NCBI GenBank assembly: GCA_030146405.1
Contig: JASLBS010000158.1
Span: 1-15,748 of the forward strand
Source: Arthrobacter sp.
Lineage (GTDB): Bacteria > Actinomycetota > Actinomycetes > Actinomycetales > Micrococcaceae
Length of the DNA: 15,748 nucleotides
Direction of reading: 5' to 3'
Shown: in pieces, positions 1 through 6,485 of the stretch
How positions within the stretch are numbered: the stretch's first letter is position 1
Layout: every line of letters starts with the position of its first letter
The notes under the pieces: model-generated
Told to the model about the DNA's origin: nothing
Seen by the model: only the letters and a program-made list of their open reading frames with translations
Databases searched by the model: none
Program-made: the position numbers and the translations under genes

Positions 1-62
1 GAGTTGAGCTTGACCAGTGGAGTGTTGCCGATCAGGTCGACGATGGAATTGGCGTACTTCAT
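1..62 (-). CDS. Cystathionine beta-synthase / cysteine synthase, N-terminal fragment
   Basis: Only the first 20 or so codons lie in the window; the gene continues to the left. The visible peptide begins MKYANSIVDL and contains IGNTPLVKLN, the N-terminal signature of PLP-dependent cysteine synthase and cystathionine beta-synthase (fold-type II). The MKYA opening is typical of actinobacterial proteins annotated as cystathionine beta-synthase, but the lysine that binds PLP and any C-terminal CBS domains lie outside, so CysK and Cbs cannot be separated. The family uses serine or O-acetylserine to make cystathionine or cysteine in the cytosol. No Shine-Dalgarno sequence precedes the ATG. A TAACTT hexamer ends 7 bases before it, which suggests a leaderless transcript. 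The gene is divergent from the dehydrogenase at 258. Confidence 0.85.
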   Translation of the reverse strand, partial: MKYANSIVDLIGNTPLVKLN

Positions 63-69
63 GACTACA

Positions 70-75
70 AAGTTA
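70..75 (-). promoter_or_regulatory. -10 element TAACTT, leaderless start of the cysteine-synthase-like gene
   Basis: Read on the minus strand, TAACTT (TANNNT) is followed by 7 bases and then the ATG at 62, so transcription is expected to begin at or next to the A of the start codon. No clear -35 is visible. Confidence 0.5.
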
Positions 76-211
76 CCGGCTGGCGCCCCCACCTCCACCC
101 TGCCGTTACGCTCCGGGACCTCGTCCCGCCCCACGGCGTCCGGGCGTGGCCGCAGACGTGCGATACTTGCCCGCTCCCGTTGCCGTGCTGTCCTGGGCGC
201 CCGAGTGAGCC

Positions 212-217
212 TAGGGT
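212..217 (+). promoter_or_regulatory. Possible -10 element for the tartrate/D-malate dehydrogenase gene
   Basis: TAGGGT fits TANNNT and would place the transcript start near 224, giving a leader of about 34 bases that contains the AGAGGA ribosome binding site. No good -35 is seen, so this is tentative. The remaining sequence between 62 and 257 shows nothing else recognisable. Confidence 0.3.
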
Positions 218-257
218 GGAGCAACAGCCGGACGGAAGACGAAGAGGAACAGCAGCC

Positions 258-1334
258 ATGACGAAAACCTATCGGATCGCGGTCATCGCCGGGGACGGAA
301 TCGGCAAGGAGGTTGTTCCCGAGGGCCTCCGCTCGCTGCGCGCAGCAGCGGATCGGTTCGGGTTCGAGGTGGACGCCGTCGAGTTCGGCTACGCCAGTGC
401 CGAGTACTACCTGGAGCACGGCACGATGCTGCCCGACGACTGGTTCGAGGAGCTCCGCACCTTCGACGCAATTTTCTTCGGCGCCGTGGGCTGGCCCGAC
501 GTGGTGCCCGACCACGTGTCCCTCTGGGGCAGCCTGCTGCAGTTCCGCCGCCACTTCGACCAGTACGTGAACCTACGGCCCGTGAAGCTGATGCCCGGGG
601 TCAAGAGCCCCCTGGCCGGGCGGGAGCCCGGAGACGTGGACTTCTACGTGGTCCGCGAGAACACCGAGGGCGAATACTCGAGCGTGGGCGGCAGGATGTT
701 CGAGGGCACCGATCGCGAGACCGTCATCCAGGACACCGTCATGACGCGCACCGGCGTGGACCGGATCCTCCGCTATGCCTTCGAGCTCGCACAGAAGCGC
801 GAGAAGAAGCACCTCACCTCGGCGACCAAGAGCAACGGCATCTCGATCACCATGCCCTACTGGGACGAGCGCGTGGAGGCGATGTCCGGGAACTACGACG
901 ACATCCGCGTGGACAAGTTCCACATCGACATCCTCTGCGCGAACTTCGTACTGCACCCGGACTGGTTCGACGTCGTGGTGGCCAGCAACCTCTTCGGTGA
1001 CATCCTCTCCGATCTCGGCCCGGCCTGCACCGGCACGATCGGGATCGCCCCGAGCGGCAACATCAACCCCGACCGCACCTTCCCGAGCCTCTTCGAGCCG
1101 GTGCACGGCTCCGCACCGGACATCGCCGGCAAGGGGATCGCCAACCCGGTGGGGCAGATCTGGAGCGCCTCGATGATGCTGGAGCACCTCGGCGAGACCG
1201 AGGCCGCCGCGGCCATCCTGCACGCCATCGAATCGGTGCTGGCAGAGGGCGGGGACACCCTGACGAGGGACCTGGGCGGGACCGGGACGACAGCCTCGCT
1301 GGGCGGGACCATCGCCCGCGCCATCAGCGGCTGA
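258..1334 (+). CDS. Tartrate dehydrogenase / D-malate dehydrogenase (decarboxylating)
   Basis: This is a 358-residue cytosolic enzyme of the beta-decarboxylating dehydrogenase family (isocitrate/isopropylmalate/tartrate), which oxidises 2-hydroxy acids with NAD, Mn2+ or Mg2+ and often K+. The segment around residues 79-110 (WPDVVPDHVSLWG, FRRHFDQYVNLRP) is the signature of the tartrate/D-malate branch rather than of LeuB or Icd. Expected active-site residues are visible: Arg97, Arg107, Arg133 and Tyr140 (VRENTEGEYS), catalytic Lys191 (TKSNG), metal ligands Asp224, Asp248 and Asp252, and the NAD-binding loop FEPVHGSAPDIAGKG at 279-293. The start at 258 was chosen over an in-frame TTG at 180 because the family begins with the (K)xYRIAVIAGDGIG strand and AGAGGA lies 9 bases upstream. 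The gene converges on the next one with a 5-base gap. The exact substrate cannot be decided from sequence. Confidence 0.9.
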   Translation: MTKTYRIAVIAGDGIGKEVVPEGLRSLRAAADRFGFEVDAVEFGYASAEYYLEHGTMLPDDWFEELRTFDAIFFGAVGWPDVVPDHVSLWGSLLQFRRHFDQYVNLRPVKLMPGVKSPLAGREPGDVDFYVVRENTEGEYSSVGGRMFEGTDRETVIQDTVMTRTGVDRILRYAFELAQKREKKHLTSATKSNGISITMPYWDERVEAMSGNYDDIRVDKFHIDILCANFVLHPDWFDVVVASNLFGDILSDLGPACTGTIGIAPSGNINPDRTFPSLFEPVHGSAPDIAGKGIANPVGQIWSASMMLEHLGETEAAAAILHAIESVLAEGGDTLTRDLGGTGTTASLGGTIARAISG

Positions 1335-1339
1335 CCGGG

Positions 1340-1669
1340 TTACAGGAGCGAGAGCCCGAGGACCAGCAGCGGACCCAGGACGACGGCGAGCGCGAGGCAG
1401 GCGCGCTTCGTCACCGGTGTCCGCCGGTCCCAGCGCAGCGCGAGCCAGAGGGTCGCGAGTCCCGCTCCCAGCCCGAGCCCGCCCACGAGGGCGAAGGGGC
1501 TGAATCCTTCGTGGGACCGTACCAACGACACCACGGAGTTACTGGTCCCGAGACCCAGGACGATGACGGCGACGGCGAGAACGTTGAAGGACTTGAGGTC
1601 AGATTCTCCGGAGGTCAGGGAGTTCTCCTGTGTCGTGGTGCTGCGTGCTCGGTGTCGTTCGTGAGCCAT
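1340..1669 (-). CDS. Small membrane protein with three predicted helices, unknown function
   Basis: This encodes a 109-residue protein I do not recognise. A hydrophilic, basic N-terminus of about 27 residues precedes three hydrophobic stretches at roughly 29-50, 58-79 and 88-109. The protein ends inside or at the edge of the last helix. The second and third segments are Gly/Leu/Val rich without catalytic-looking motifs. It is the last member of a minus-strand set of three small membrane-protein genes (2081 to 1340), starting 26 bases after the stop of the previous one. No strong ribosome binding site precedes the ATG, so this start is only moderately certain. It converges with the dehydrogenase gene. 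Confidence 0.6.
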   Translation of the reverse strand: MAHERHRARSTTTQENSLTSGESDLKSFNVLAVAVIVLGLGTSNSVVSLVRSHEGFSPFALVGGLGLGAGLATLWLALRWDRRTPVTKRACLALAVVLGPLLVLGLSLL

Positions 1670-1695
1670 GGATCAATCCGGTATCGAGGACCGGC

Positions 1696-1899
1696 TCACA
1701 TGGTCGCCCCGGTGGTCGAGGACCTCACGGTCCTGCGGTGTCCCAGAGGCAGTACCACCAACCCGGCAGCGCAGATCATGGCGATCCACTCCCCGGTGGA
1801 GATGCTCACCCACAGGCCGAGGACGATGATCACCGCACTGTAGGCCACGGGCAGAACAATGGAAGGGTATGACGCCTTATCGCTTCGTTGCCGGCTCAT
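1696..1899 (-). CDS. Small two-helix membrane protein, unknown function
   Basis: This encodes a 67-residue protein with a charged N-terminus (MSRQRSDK), hydrophobic segments at about 11-33 and 37-53, and a basic C-terminal tail after RR. Its ATG overlaps the TGA of the upstream gene in an ATGA arrangement, which supports both the start and translational coupling, and argues that this very short ORF is real. Two-helix proteins of this size with a short polar loop are common, mostly uncharacterised, in actinobacteria. No function can be assigned. Confidence 0.65.
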   Translation of the reverse strand: MSRQRSDKASYPSIVLPVAYSAVIIVLGLWVSISTGEWIAMICAAGLVVLPLGHRRTVRSSTTGATM

Positions 1900-2081
1900 G
1901 GAACCAGCCTAGTGGAGGCGCCACCCGCCAGGAGCTGCGCTCCCACGGCGACCACACCTCCGGCGACGGCCACCGTCCACAGGTGCTTCAGTGGTGGACG
2001 CGTGACGAAGATGCGGACGGCCGGCAGGAGAACGAGGCTGAAGAGCAGGAAGAGCGATCCGGCGGAATCCTCGGACATCAT
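1896..2081 (-). CDS. Small two-helix membrane protein, first gene of a three-gene unit
   Basis: This encodes a 61-residue protein with two hydrophobic segments, about residues 10-27 and 35-55, separated by a short basic loop (VTRPPLKH). Two ATGs in a row are possible starts. The first, at 2081, lies exactly 7 bases after a TAGACT hexamer and is therefore the expected leaderless start. The second, at 2078, would use AGGAG only 4 bases upstream, so both could be used. The stop overlaps the next start as ATGA. The family is unknown to me. Its position suggests it leads an operon of small membrane proteins divergent from the DNA glycosylase gene. Confidence 0.6.
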   Translation of the reverse strand: MMSEDSAGSLFLLFSLVLLPAVRIFVTRPPLKHLWTVAVAGGVVAVGAQLLAGGASTRLVP

Positions 2082-2088
2082 GCTCCTG

Positions 2089-2094
2089 AGTCTA
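2089..2094 (-). promoter_or_regulatory. -10 element TAGACT of the small-membrane-protein operon
   Basis: On the minus strand TAGACT is followed by 7 bases (CAGGAGC) and then the ATG at 2081, the leaderless spacing. The same 7 bases hold an AGGAG that is too close to serve that first ATG. Confidence 0.5.
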
Positions 2095-2150
2095 GCGATG
2101 GGTGTCCGACCTCCGGACGGTCGGCCGGACGTCGGCGCGACCAGTCGGCG

Positions 2151-2156
2151 TACCGT
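2151..2156 (+). promoter_or_regulatory. Possible -10 element for the DNA glycosylase gene
   Basis: TACCGT fits TANNNT and would start transcription around 2163, leaving a leader of about 8 bases before the ATG at 2171. AGGAT at 2160-2164 is the only ribosome-binding-site-like sequence nearby. No -35 match is evident. Confidence 0.3.
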
Positions 2157-2170
2157 GGCAGGATTAACAC

Positions 2171-3145
2171 ATGACCATCTCCCCCGTCGTCGTACCCTCG
2201 GGTGCGGAGGCCGCGGAGTGGGTGCCTGAGAGCCCGTACAACCTCGCCGGGACCCTCCGGACGCTGCAGTGCGGCACCTACGACCCGTGCTTCGTCGTGC
2301 AGGGCCCCGATCACTGGCTCGCCTTCCGTACCGAGGACGGTCCGGTGACACTCCTGCTCCGCCAGCGTGGCGGCCTGAACCAGAGTCGCATCCACGCGGC
2401 TGCCTGGGGCCCGGGTGCGGTCGCCGCACTGGGATCGCTTCCCCGGTTGCTCGGGGCCGATGACGACTGGACCGGCTTCGACACCCCGGAGTTCCGGGCC
2501 TCGTTGCCGGAGTTGGCGAGGAAGGGCCGGTACCTGAATCCGGGGCTGCGTCTGCCTACGTCGGGCCGCATGCTGGACACGGTGGCCCGCGCTGTTCTCG
2601 AGCAGAAGGTGACCGGGTTGGAGGCCAAGCGGGCCTGGCGCTACCTGCTCGAGCACCACGGCGATGCAGCTCCCGGCGCAGGCGAGTACGCCCCTGCAAC
2701 GCTCCGCCTCCCGCCGACCGCCGAACAGTGGAGGCGCATCCCCTCCTGGGACTGGCACCAGGCCGGCGTGGACCCCAAGCGGTCCACTACCATCCTCAAG
2801 GCCGCACTCGTGGCCAGTGGTCTCGAACGCCTGGCTGCCCTGCCGGGAGGTGACGCCGTCCACGCGGGCCTCCGATCCGTGCCCGGCATCGGGGTCTGGA
2901 CCATCGCGGAGGTGGTGCAGCGGACGCACGGGTGCCCCGATTCCATCTCCGTGGGCGACTACCATCTGGCGGCCTATGTCGGGGCGGCGCTCACGGGCCG
3001 CAGGACCGATGACGCCGGAATGCTCGAACTCCTGAAGCCCTGGAAGGGGCAACGCCAACGCGTGGTCCGATCCCTCTACGCCAGCGGGTTCCGCAAGCAG
3101 GCCTTCGGACCGCGACTCTCCCCCGAGGACCATCGGCGGCGCTGA
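2171..3145 (+). CDS. AlkA-like DNA-3-methyladenine glycosylase (HhH-GPD superfamily)
   Basis: The 324-residue protein fits the AlkA-type glycosylases, which remove alkylated bases from DNA to start base excision repair. Residues 135-165 (RMLDTVARAVLEQKVTG) match the start of the HhH-GPD fold with its QKV element. The helix-hairpin-helix is at about 236-244 (SVPGIGVWT), and the expected catalytic aspartate is Asp263 in VGDYHLAAYVG. PWKGQRQRV near 290-298 resembles the AlkA motif around its C-terminal tryptophan. The C-terminus has no Cys-rich iron-sulfur motif, so it is not an endonuclease III. The N-terminal 130 residues are divergent, as usual for actinobacterial 3-methyladenine glycosylase 2 proteins. 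The ABM-type gene follows 45 bases later on the same strand but seems to have its own promoter. Confidence 0.85.
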   Translation: MTISPVVVPSGAEAAEWVPESPYNLAGTLRTLQCGTYDPCFVVQGPDHWLAFRTEDGPVTLLLRQRGGLNQSRIHAAAWGPGAVAALGSLPRLLGADDDWTGFDTPEFRASLPELARKGRYLNPGLRLPTSGRMLDTVARAVLEQKVTGLEAKRAWRYLLEHHGDAAPGAGEYAPATLRLPPTAEQWRRIPSWDWHQAGVDPKRSTTILKAALVASGLERLAALPGGDAVHAGLRSVPGIGVWTIAEVVQRTHGCPDSISVGDYHLAAYVGAALTGRRTDDAGMLELLKPWKGQRQRVVRSLYASGFRKQAFGPRLSPEDHRRR

Positions 3146-3178
3146 CCGGGGAAGGCCGTGGGAGTCCGACCCCGCCAG

Positions 3179-3184
3179 TAGGGT
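3179..3184 (+). promoter_or_regulatory. -10 element TAGGGT, leaderless start of the ABM gene
   Basis: TAGGGT is followed by 6 bases (GGTGGT) and then the ATG at 3191. No Shine-Dalgarno sequence lies between, so a leaderless mRNA is the simplest reading. Confidence 0.55.
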
Positions 3185-3190
3185 GGTGGT

Positions 3191-3481
3191 ATGACCCAAC
3201 CCGTAGACGTCACCGCAGTATTCACCCCGCTGGACGGCGAATTCTTCCGTGTGAAGCTGGCCCTGGACATTGCCATCGAACAGGTGGTGCAGGAATCCGG
3301 CTGCATCCGGTACGAGATCACCGATGCGCAGGAGGACCGCATCGTCCTCACCGAGCAGTGGGAATCCACGGAACTGCTCGATCAGCACATGCGCGGTCCC
3401 GCGCTCCAGGACCTCGGCGAATCGCTCAGCGCGCTGCTGGCCAAGCCGGCCGAGGTGGAACGCTCGGACCAGGCACAGTAG
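3191..3481 (+). CDS. Antibiotic biosynthesis monooxygenase (ABM) domain protein, putative quinol monooxygenase
   Basis: This 96-residue protein matches the small dimeric ferredoxin-like ABM family, which includes cofactor-free monooxygenases acting on quinols and polyketides (YgiN type). Visible family features are ESGCIRYEI at about 35-43, a central strand with LTEQWES at about 53-59, and ELLDQHMRGP at 61-70, where the conserved H of the xxHxxxP segment is present. The C-terminal 12 or so residues are polar. The substrate cannot be predicted. It follows the glycosylase gene closely and ends just before a perfect hairpin shared with the convergent thioredoxin gene. Confidence 0.8.
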   Translation: MTQPVDVTAVFTPLDGEFFRVKLALDIAIEQVVQESGCIRYEITDAQEDRIVLTEQWESTELLDQHMRGPALQDLGESLSALLAKPAEVERSDQAQ

Positions 3482-3490
3482 GACCGCATG

Positions 3491-3527
3491 AGGAAGGCCC
3501 CGCACTCAAGGAGTGCGGGGCCTTCCT
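3491..3527. terminator. Bidirectional hairpin terminator between convergent genes
   Basis: A 17-bp perfect inverted repeat (arms 3491-3507 and 3511-3527) with a 3-base loop sits between the ABM stop at 3481 and the thioredoxin stop at 3542. It is very GC rich and lacks a U tract on either strand, as is common for actinobacterial terminators. Confidence 0.85.
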
Positions 3528-3541
3528 CGATCCTGGTCCTG

Positions 3542-3934
3542 CTACTGGCCGTCTGCGGCGGGAGCGCCACCCTGGGCCTGCTGCTCCGCGATCTGCTGGT
3601 GCACGGCCTTCATGTCGAGTCCCTTCACAGCGTCCACCAGTTCGCCGAACTGGGTGGCGTTGAGCGCGCCGGGCTGTGAGAACACGAGCACCTTTTCGCG
3701 GAACGCCATCAGCGTGGGGATCGAAGAGATGCCCGCTGATGCGGCGAGCGACTGCTCGGCCTCGGTGTCCACCTTGGCGAACGTGACGTCCTCGTGCTTC
3801 TGGGACACGGCATCGTAGACGGGCGCGAACTGCTTGCACGGTCCGCACCACTCTGCCCAGAAGTCAACGAAGACGATGTCATTGCCCTCGATGGTTTCAG
3901 GGAAACTTGCCTCGGTGATATTGATTGTCGACAT
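3542..3934 (-). CDS. trxA: Thioredoxin
   Basis: This is a 130-residue thioredoxin, a cytosolic dithiol-disulfide oxidoreductase that is reduced by thioredoxin reductase and in turn reduces target proteins. The active site is WCGPC (Cys30 and Cys33), preceded by FVDFWAE and followed by KQFAP. The cis-proline is Pro73 in SSIPTLM, and VDTEAEQSLAASAGI is the usual segment before it. No signal peptide is present. A Gln/Ala-rich tail of about 22 residues after residue 108 makes it longer than the classical 105-110 residues. The start has no ribosome binding site but lies 6 bases after TAGCGT, with a good -35 upstream, so it is probably leaderless. It is divergent from the DUF1810 gene. Confidence 0.92.
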   Translation of the reverse strand: MSTINITEASFPETIEGNDIVFVDFWAEWCGPCKQFAPVYDAVSQKHEDVTFAKVDTEAEQSLAASAGISSIPTLMAFREKVLVFSQPGALNATQFGELVDAVKGLDMKAVHQQIAEQQAQGGAPAADGQ

Positions 3935-3940
3935 GCTTCA

Positions 3941-3969
3941 ACGCTAGCGACTGCGGGCCCGAATGTCAG
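3941..3969 (-). promoter_or_regulatory. Thioredoxin promoter: CTGACA - 17 bp - TAGCGT, leaderless
   Basis: On the minus strand CTGACA (3964-3969) is separated by exactly 17 bp from TAGCGT (3941-3946), which is 6 bases before the ATG at 3934. This is the best complete promoter in the window. Confidence 0.7.
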
Positions 3970-4022
3970 GCTCGTTCGCTATCGATGAAGGGCTGCAACC
4001 CGATCGCAACCCGGAGGATCCC

Positions 4023-4454
4023 ATGATCGATCAGCATGACCTGGCCCGATTCGTCGAGGCGCAGGACGCGCACGGCACGTACCAGCAGGCCGTGACCGAG
4101 TTACGCCAGGGCCACAAGACCAGCCACTGGATGTGGTTCGTGTTCCCTCAGATCGCCGGTCTCGGCACCAGCCCGACGGCGATGAAGTACGCCCTGGGAT
4201 CCGTGGCCGAGGCGCGCGCCTATCTGGCGCACCCGGTACTCGGCGCACGCCTGCTGGATTGCGCAGAGGCTCTGCTCGGGCTGCCCGGGAACGATCCGGA
4301 GGCGGTGCTGGGTGGCATCGACGCCCGCAAACTGCAGTCCTCCATGACGCTCTTCCACCGCGCCGACCCCCAGGAGGAGGCGTTCCGCTCGATCCTGGCG
4401 AAGTACTACGGCGGCACTGAGGACCCGGCGACGACGTCGATCCTCACCGACTGA
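4023..4454 (+). CDS. DUF1810 family protein
   Basis: The 143-residue protein matches DUF1810 along its length. DLARFVEAQ is at 6-14, HWMWFVFPQIAGLG at 35-48, HPVLGARLLDC at 70-80, ARKLQSSMTLF at 101-111 and KYYGGTEDPATTSIL at 127-141. The family is a small soluble helical domain found in bacteria and some fungi, and I know of no established biochemical role. The start at 4023 was chosen because GGAGGA lies 4 bases upstream and the family normally opens with this segment. An in-frame ATG at 3963 would add 20 non-conserved residues and overlap the thioredoxin promoter. The gene converges on the TetR gene. Confidence 0.88.
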   Translation: MIDQHDLARFVEAQDAHGTYQQAVTELRQGHKTSHWMWFVFPQIAGLGTSPTAMKYALGSVAEARAYLAHPVLGARLLDCAEALLGLPGNDPEAVLGGIDARKLQSSMTLFHRADPQEEAFRSILAKYYGGTEDPATTSILTD

Positions 4455-4469
4455 CGTCGTCGCCCTCTC

Positions 4470-4505
4470 CTCGGCCGCGGGTGCGAGCGGCGCGCGGCCG
4501 CCGAG
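4470..4505. terminator. Possible hairpin between convergent DUF1810 and TetR genes
   Basis: CTCGGC (4470-4475) pairs with GCCGAG (4500-4505) and CGCG (4476-4479) with CGCG (4493-4496), leaving a 3-base bulge. Being GC rich and sited between two stops, it could end transcription from both sides, but the pairing is imperfect. Confidence 0.35.
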
Positions 4506-4536
4506 CCCCATGGCGAGTGCGTGGCTGCCCTCCGGG

Positions 4537-5118
4537 TCAGGCGCCTGTGCCCAGTGAACGGAGCGCGACCGCGGCGACCTCCCGTCCATCCGTGATGGCT
4601 TCATCTGCGTTCGTGCCCCGCAGGATCATGCCGAGGACGCCCGTGTAGATCAGGACGAGTTGCCGAGCTGCAAGCTCGGAGCGACCGGCTCCGACGATGG
4701 GTTCTGCAAGTTCTTCGAGGCGCTGCGTGAGCAGATCGCTGTCGCGCATGAGCGTCTCGTCGAGGTCCGCCCCCCGTAACGGCGTCTCCGCTGCCACACC
4801 GAGGAAGACACACCATCGAGACGGGCTAAGGGTACTCCGGTGTTCTGCGAGGGCGTCGAAGACGGAGAGCGCCTTGTCCTCGGGGGTACGCGCTCTGGCG
4901 ACACACTCCTGCCAGGTCCTGTCCCACCGCGAAAGCCGTCGCTGCAAGGCCTGCGCAATGAGACCCTCCTTGTTCCCGAAGTGGGCGTAAAGGGTTGCAG
5001 GTGAGACCTGTGCGCGGGCGAGGATGGCGTCCACCGGTGTGGACGCCACCCCTTGAGTAGCAGCCAGGTCTTCCGCTGCGTCGATGAGCCGCTCCCGAGC
5101 GGATAGTTGCACTGACAT
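4537..5118 (-). CDS. TetR/AcrR family transcriptional regulator
   Basis: This 193-residue regulator has an N-terminal TetR DNA-binding domain: SARERLIDAAEDLAATQG (helix 1, about 6-23), the helix-turn-helix VDAILARAQVSPATLYAHFGNKEGL (about 29-53), then a divergent all-helical ligand-binding domain. It should act as a dimeric, ligand-released repressor. It is divergent from an MFS exporter, and a 27-bp dyad lies between them, so self-control and control of the exporter are likely. The start at 5118 is supported by TATGCT exactly 6 bases upstream (leaderless) and by the usual TetR spacing. The longer in-frame start at 5184 would run through the operator and into the exporter coding sequence. Confidence 0.9.
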   Translation of the reverse strand: MSVQLSARERLIDAAEDLAATQGVASTPVDAILARAQVSPATLYAHFGNKEGLIAQALQRRLSRWDRTWQECVARARTPEDKALSVFDALAEHRSTLSPSRWCVFLGVAAETPLRGADLDETLMRDSDLLTQRLEELAEPIVGAGRSELAARQLVLIYTGVLGMILRGTNADEAITDGREVAAVALRSLGTGA

Positions 5119-5124
5119 ACCGAA

Positions 5125-5130
5125 AGCATA
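5125..5130 (-). promoter_or_regulatory. -10 element TATGCT of the TetR gene, leaderless
   Basis: On the minus strand TATGCT is followed by 6 bases and the ATG at 5118. The dyad at 5132-5158 covers the sequence immediately upstream, including the -35 region, a sensible place for autorepression. Confidence 0.55.
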
Positions 5131-5131
5131 T

Positions 5132-5158
5132 AACGTCCGTTTCAATGAAACGCCCGTT
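5132..5158. promoter_or_regulatory. Operator-like dyad between TetR and MFS genes
   Basis: AACGTCCGTTTCA (5132-5144), one central base, then TGAAACGCCCGTT (5146-5158): 11 of 13 pairs are complementary. This size and symmetry are typical of TetR-dimer operators. It overlaps the putative exporter -10 (TAACGT, 5131-5136) and the exporter ATG (5145-5147), and abuts the TetR -10. Confidence 0.65.
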
Positions 5159-6338
5159 ACAGATCCTTCGTCATTCACATCCACTGTGGTTCGGGGTGAC
5201 AGGTACCGCCCTGATCGCCGCCACCTATGGACTCGCCCGGCTGGGGTTCGGATTCTTCCTGCCCGCCTTCTCCGCCACCTTCGCCCTGACCCCCTCTGTC
5301 AGCGGACTCATCTCCTCCGGCGCCTCCATCCTGTATTGCATTTCTGCGGGAATCGGTTTTCACTACGCTGCCCTTCAGCCCCGGCTCATCACCCTTCTTG
5401 CTGGGCTCTCCGCCACAGTGGGAAGTCTGGGGATCGCAGGCGCACAGACGACTCCGGTCTTCGCGGCCGCCGTCCTTCTGGCCGGCATGGGGGCCGGCTT
5501 CGCATCCCCTGCCCTTGTCGAACTCGTTCAGCGCAACATCGCTCCGTCCGGCCAGGGCAGGCTGCAATCCGTCGTCAACTCGGGAACAGGCTTCGGTGTG
5601 GTCATCGCGGGCGTGCTGGTCCTGGTCCTCGGTGACACCTGGCGGGTCGCGTGGATGCTGGTGGCCGTGATCGCCGCCGCGTCGACCCTGGGTGTCCTAC
5701 ATCTGGACGGACGCCGGGACAGAGATCGAGCGAGTTCCCCCGGTGGAGAATCACGGCCATCACTCATCGCGAGAAACAGCTTTCGGGGACTCACCAAGCC
5801 GCTCCTGGGCGCCTTCGTCTTCGGTATCGGATGCTCGGCTGTATGGGTGTACGGCCGAATAACCCTCGAGGACACAGGGGGCATGACCACCGAGGAATCC
5901 GCGGGTGCCTGGATAGCCCTGGGCATCGGAGGTGCCGGAGCGACTCTCATTGCACGCTGGCTCGCCTCGCGTCCCGTGGCGATCACATGGACCGTGACGG
6001 TACTCGGGACCGCCTGCGCAACTGCACTGATCGGAGCCGCACCCACCACCTTCGTGCTGGCTTACACCGGAGCCATCCTGTTCGGGCTCGCCTACACGGC
6101 GGCCACCTCGGCACTCATCCTGTGGGCGTCCGCCGTCACTCCGAACAGTGCGGCCGGCACATCCGCTCTCTTCATCGCTCTGGTCCTGGGCCAAGCCGCA
6201 GGAGCCCCGATGATCGGAGTCCTGGTCGAGGCCAGCACAATACCGATCACCTTTACGGCAGCCGCCATGAGCTGCGCGGCAAGCAGTCTGATCGTCTTGG
6301 GCAAATCCGCGCGCCCTGCCCCCCACCGATCGGCATAA
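5145..6338 (+). CDS. MFS transporter, probable drug/metabolite exporter
   Basis: This encodes a 397-residue integral membrane protein with about twelve hydrophobic segments in two halves joined by a polar loop near residues 186-207 (HLDGRRDRDRASSPGGESR). The first helix motif TYGLARLGFGFFLPAF resembles actinobacterial MFS proteins of the YbfB/YjiJ-like group. Position next to a divergent TetR gene suggests export of a compound sensed by that regulator, but the substrate is unknown. The ATG at 5145 sits at the centre of the operator dyad. TAACGT ends 8 bases before it and no Shine-Dalgarno sequence is seen, so translation may be leaderless or nearly so. It converges on the MarR gene. Confidence 0.85.
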   Translation: MKRPLQILRHSHPLWFGVTGTALIAATYGLARLGFGFFLPAFSATFALTPSVSGLISSGASILYCISAGIGFHYAALQPRLITLLAGLSATVGSLGIAGAQTTPVFAAAVLLAGMGAGFASPALVELVQRNIAPSGQGRLQSVVNSGTGFGVVIAGVLVLVLGDTWRVAWMLVAVIAAASTLGVLHLDGRRDRDRASSPGGESRPSLIARNSFRGLTKPLLGAFVFGIGCSAVWVYGRITLEDTGGMTTEESAGAWIALGIGGAGATLIARWLASRPVAITWTVTVLGTACATALIGAAPTTFVLAYTGAILFGLAYTAATSALILWASAVTPNSAAGTSALFIALVLGQAAGAPMIGVLVEASTIPITFTAAAMSCAASSLIVLGKSARPAPHRSA

Positions 6339-6352
6339 GAGTCACTGGTCCG

Positions 6353-6478
6353 CTGCCAGCTGATGGCAGGAGCGATCGATCAGAAGACCGGACACGCGAG
6401 CACAGCTCGGCGAGATGCTCGGCGCCACCCACCAAGCGGCGACGGCACCCGTGATCCCGTCGGCCAGCCTCGCTGGCC
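6353..6478. terminator. Two short hairpins in the MFS-MarR convergent gap
   Basis: CTGCCA-GCTGA-TGGCAG (6353-6369) lies just after the MFS stop. GGCCAG-CCTCG-CTGGCC (6462-6478) lies just after the MarR stop on the other strand. Each is a 6-bp perfect stem with a 5-base loop, so one could serve each gene. Neither has a U tract. Confidence 0.4.
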
Positions 6479-6485
6479 AGTGGAC

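Noticed and set aside
180..257. Upstream TTG start of the dehydrogenase
   Set aside because: It adds 26 residues not seen in the family. The ATG at 258 has a ribosome binding site and matches the family N-terminus.
2078..3505. 475-codon minus-strand ORF
   Set aside because: It is the shadow of the AlkA-like and ABM genes. Its product is Gly/Arg/His-rich without domain resemblance, and both genes on the plus strand show clear family motifs.
3963..4022. Longer start for the DUF1810 gene
   Set aside because: The extra residues are not part of the domain and the ATG lies in the thioredoxin promoter. GGAGGA precedes 4023.
5119..5184. Longer TetR start
   Set aside because: It would read through the operator and the divergent exporter's first codons. 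TetR proteins begin close to the helix at residue 6 of the shorter form.
5651..6454. 267-codon plus-strand ORF inside the MFS gene
   Set aside because: It is rich in Arg, His and Ser and overlaps the twelve-helix MFS reading frame; no independent start signals.
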